Shown here in pieces: positions 63,651-64,000 of a stretch of DNA of 64,000 bases. The position numbers and the translations under genes are program-made. Within the stretch, counting starts at the first letter, position 1. Every line of letters starts with the position of its first letter. This stretch comes from Aquimarina sp. ERC-38 (GTDB lineage: Bacteria; Bacteroidota; Bacteroidia; Flavobacteriales; Flavobacteriaceae). Below the pieces are notes generated by a model. That model did not search any database. It was not told the origin of the DNA and was given only the letters and a program-made list of their open reading frames with translations. The stretch spans positions 3,639,501-3,703,500 of the forward strand of contig NZ_CP098511.1 of assembly GCF_026222555.1 (NCBI RefSeq), in the 5' to 3' direction.

Positions 63651-63959
63651 ATGATACCACCTATCCAAAATGAAACAGAAAAATACTACCTCGCTAAAAA
63701 GAGGGTTGAAGAAGAGAAAGCGTTTTATCAAAATTTGATTTCTTATCTAATATTTACTTTTCTTTTCGGCGGTTTTAATTACTACGTAAATCAATGGGAT
63801 TACCCCTGGTTCTTGTGGGGAGCTTTAGGTTGGGGAATCGGAGTAGCCTTTCATGCTATGAAAACTTTTCAAATCCTTCCTTTTTTAGGTAAAGATTGGG
63901 AACAGCGTAAAATTAGGGAATATATGGAGCAAGAGCAGAATACGAATCTATGGGAATAG
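63651..63959 (+). CDS. 2TM-domain protein, second stand-alone copy
   Basis: A 102-residue paralogue of the previous gene: YYLAKKRVEEEKAFYQNL, two helices with LGWGIGVAFHAMKTF, and FLGKDWEQRKIREYM. It follows 29 bases after the first copy on the same strand, so the kinase and both small proteins probably form one operon continuing past the window. Confidence 0.85.
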   Translation: MIPPIQNETEKYYLAKKRVEEEKAFYQNLISYLIFTFLFGGFNYYVNQWDYPWFLWGALGWGIGVAFHAMKTFQILPFLGKDWEQRKIREYMEQEQNTNLWE

Positions 63960-64000
63960 TTGTATAACTGTTTTCCTAACAATTAGTATTCAGGTAGATA

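Noticed and set aside
1..64000. CRISPR arrays, transposases, phage genes and toxin-antitoxin pairs
   Set aside because: No regular repeat-spacer arrays, DDE or recombinase motifs, or paired toxin-antitoxin frames were seen on either strand.

Overview
The window is AT-rich chromosomal DNA from a member of the Bacteroidota, most likely a marine Flavobacteriaceae; the genus cannot be fixed from this sequence. Support comes from several sources. There are promoters of the TTG-N17-23-TAnnTTTG type and many proteins typical of this family (DUF3667, Lacal_2735 small protein, LETM1-related protein, 2TM-domain proteins, BshB1, a VPS10/BNR-type exoprotein). Two proteins carry C-terminal type IX secretion (T9SS) sorting domains, and Shine-Dalgarno sequences are weak. 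No transposase, phage gene or CRISPR array was seen.

Layout. 1-4094 (minus): a histidine operon, hisG-hisD-DUF3667-hisC (hisC cut by the window edge). Ahead of it is an apparent transcription attenuator: an 18-codon leader peptide with four consecutive His codons, an antiterminator arm overlapping the last leader codons, and an intrinsic terminator. 4268-12361 (plus): a sodium:solute symporter, a decayed sulfatase fragment, then a translationally coupled cassette of a GH116-type glucosidase, a lipoprotein with an RbsD/FucU-like mutarotase fold, and an intact sulfatase, suggesting use of a sulfated glycoside. 12388-20737 (minus): envelope and redox genes, namely a GH3/beta-lactamase fusion, two Fe-S proteins with a HAD protein between them, an MCE-domain lipid transport protein and a SPOR-tailed amidase. 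20884-26170 (plus): lptD, ridA, a PLP trans-sulfuration enzyme and bshB1, then tRNA-His with a clear promoter and a bidirectional terminator. 26367-33171 (minus): a prohibitin-like protein, a VWA membrane protein, fabG and an M16 peptidase lipoprotein. 33529-40483 (plus): small metabolic and stress genes, a hybrid sensor kinase and a DUF1853 protein. 40782-43518 (minus): a MoxR-type AAA/VWA pair. 43872-49174 (plus): a small secreted protein, a large beta-propeller exoprotein and an alpha/beta hydrolase-OsmC fusion. 49301-54821: two paralogous T9SS-exported metallophosphoesterases around a membrane protein. 55181-58331 (plus): an outer-membrane barrel, a Cu-Zn SOD lipoprotein and a LETM1-related protein. 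58396-59516 (minus): an ECF sigma factor with a putative partner. 59686-63959 (plus): NDH-2, a DUF2141 protein, and a LytS-type kinase with a C-terminal 2TM domain followed by two stand-alone 2TM proteins.

Intergenic DNA holds most of the unexplained structure. A degenerate repeat family occurs three times (about 40514, 44276 and 61566), one copy with a 35-base palindrome. A nested inverted-repeat element of about 210 bp lies behind the outer-membrane barrel gene. Two GC-rich hairpins separate hisG from hisD. The best candidate for a little-described system is the his attenuator; next are the GH116/FucU-like/sulfatase cassette and the LytS-2TM array. All functional calls rest on reading motifs by eye; no database search was run.
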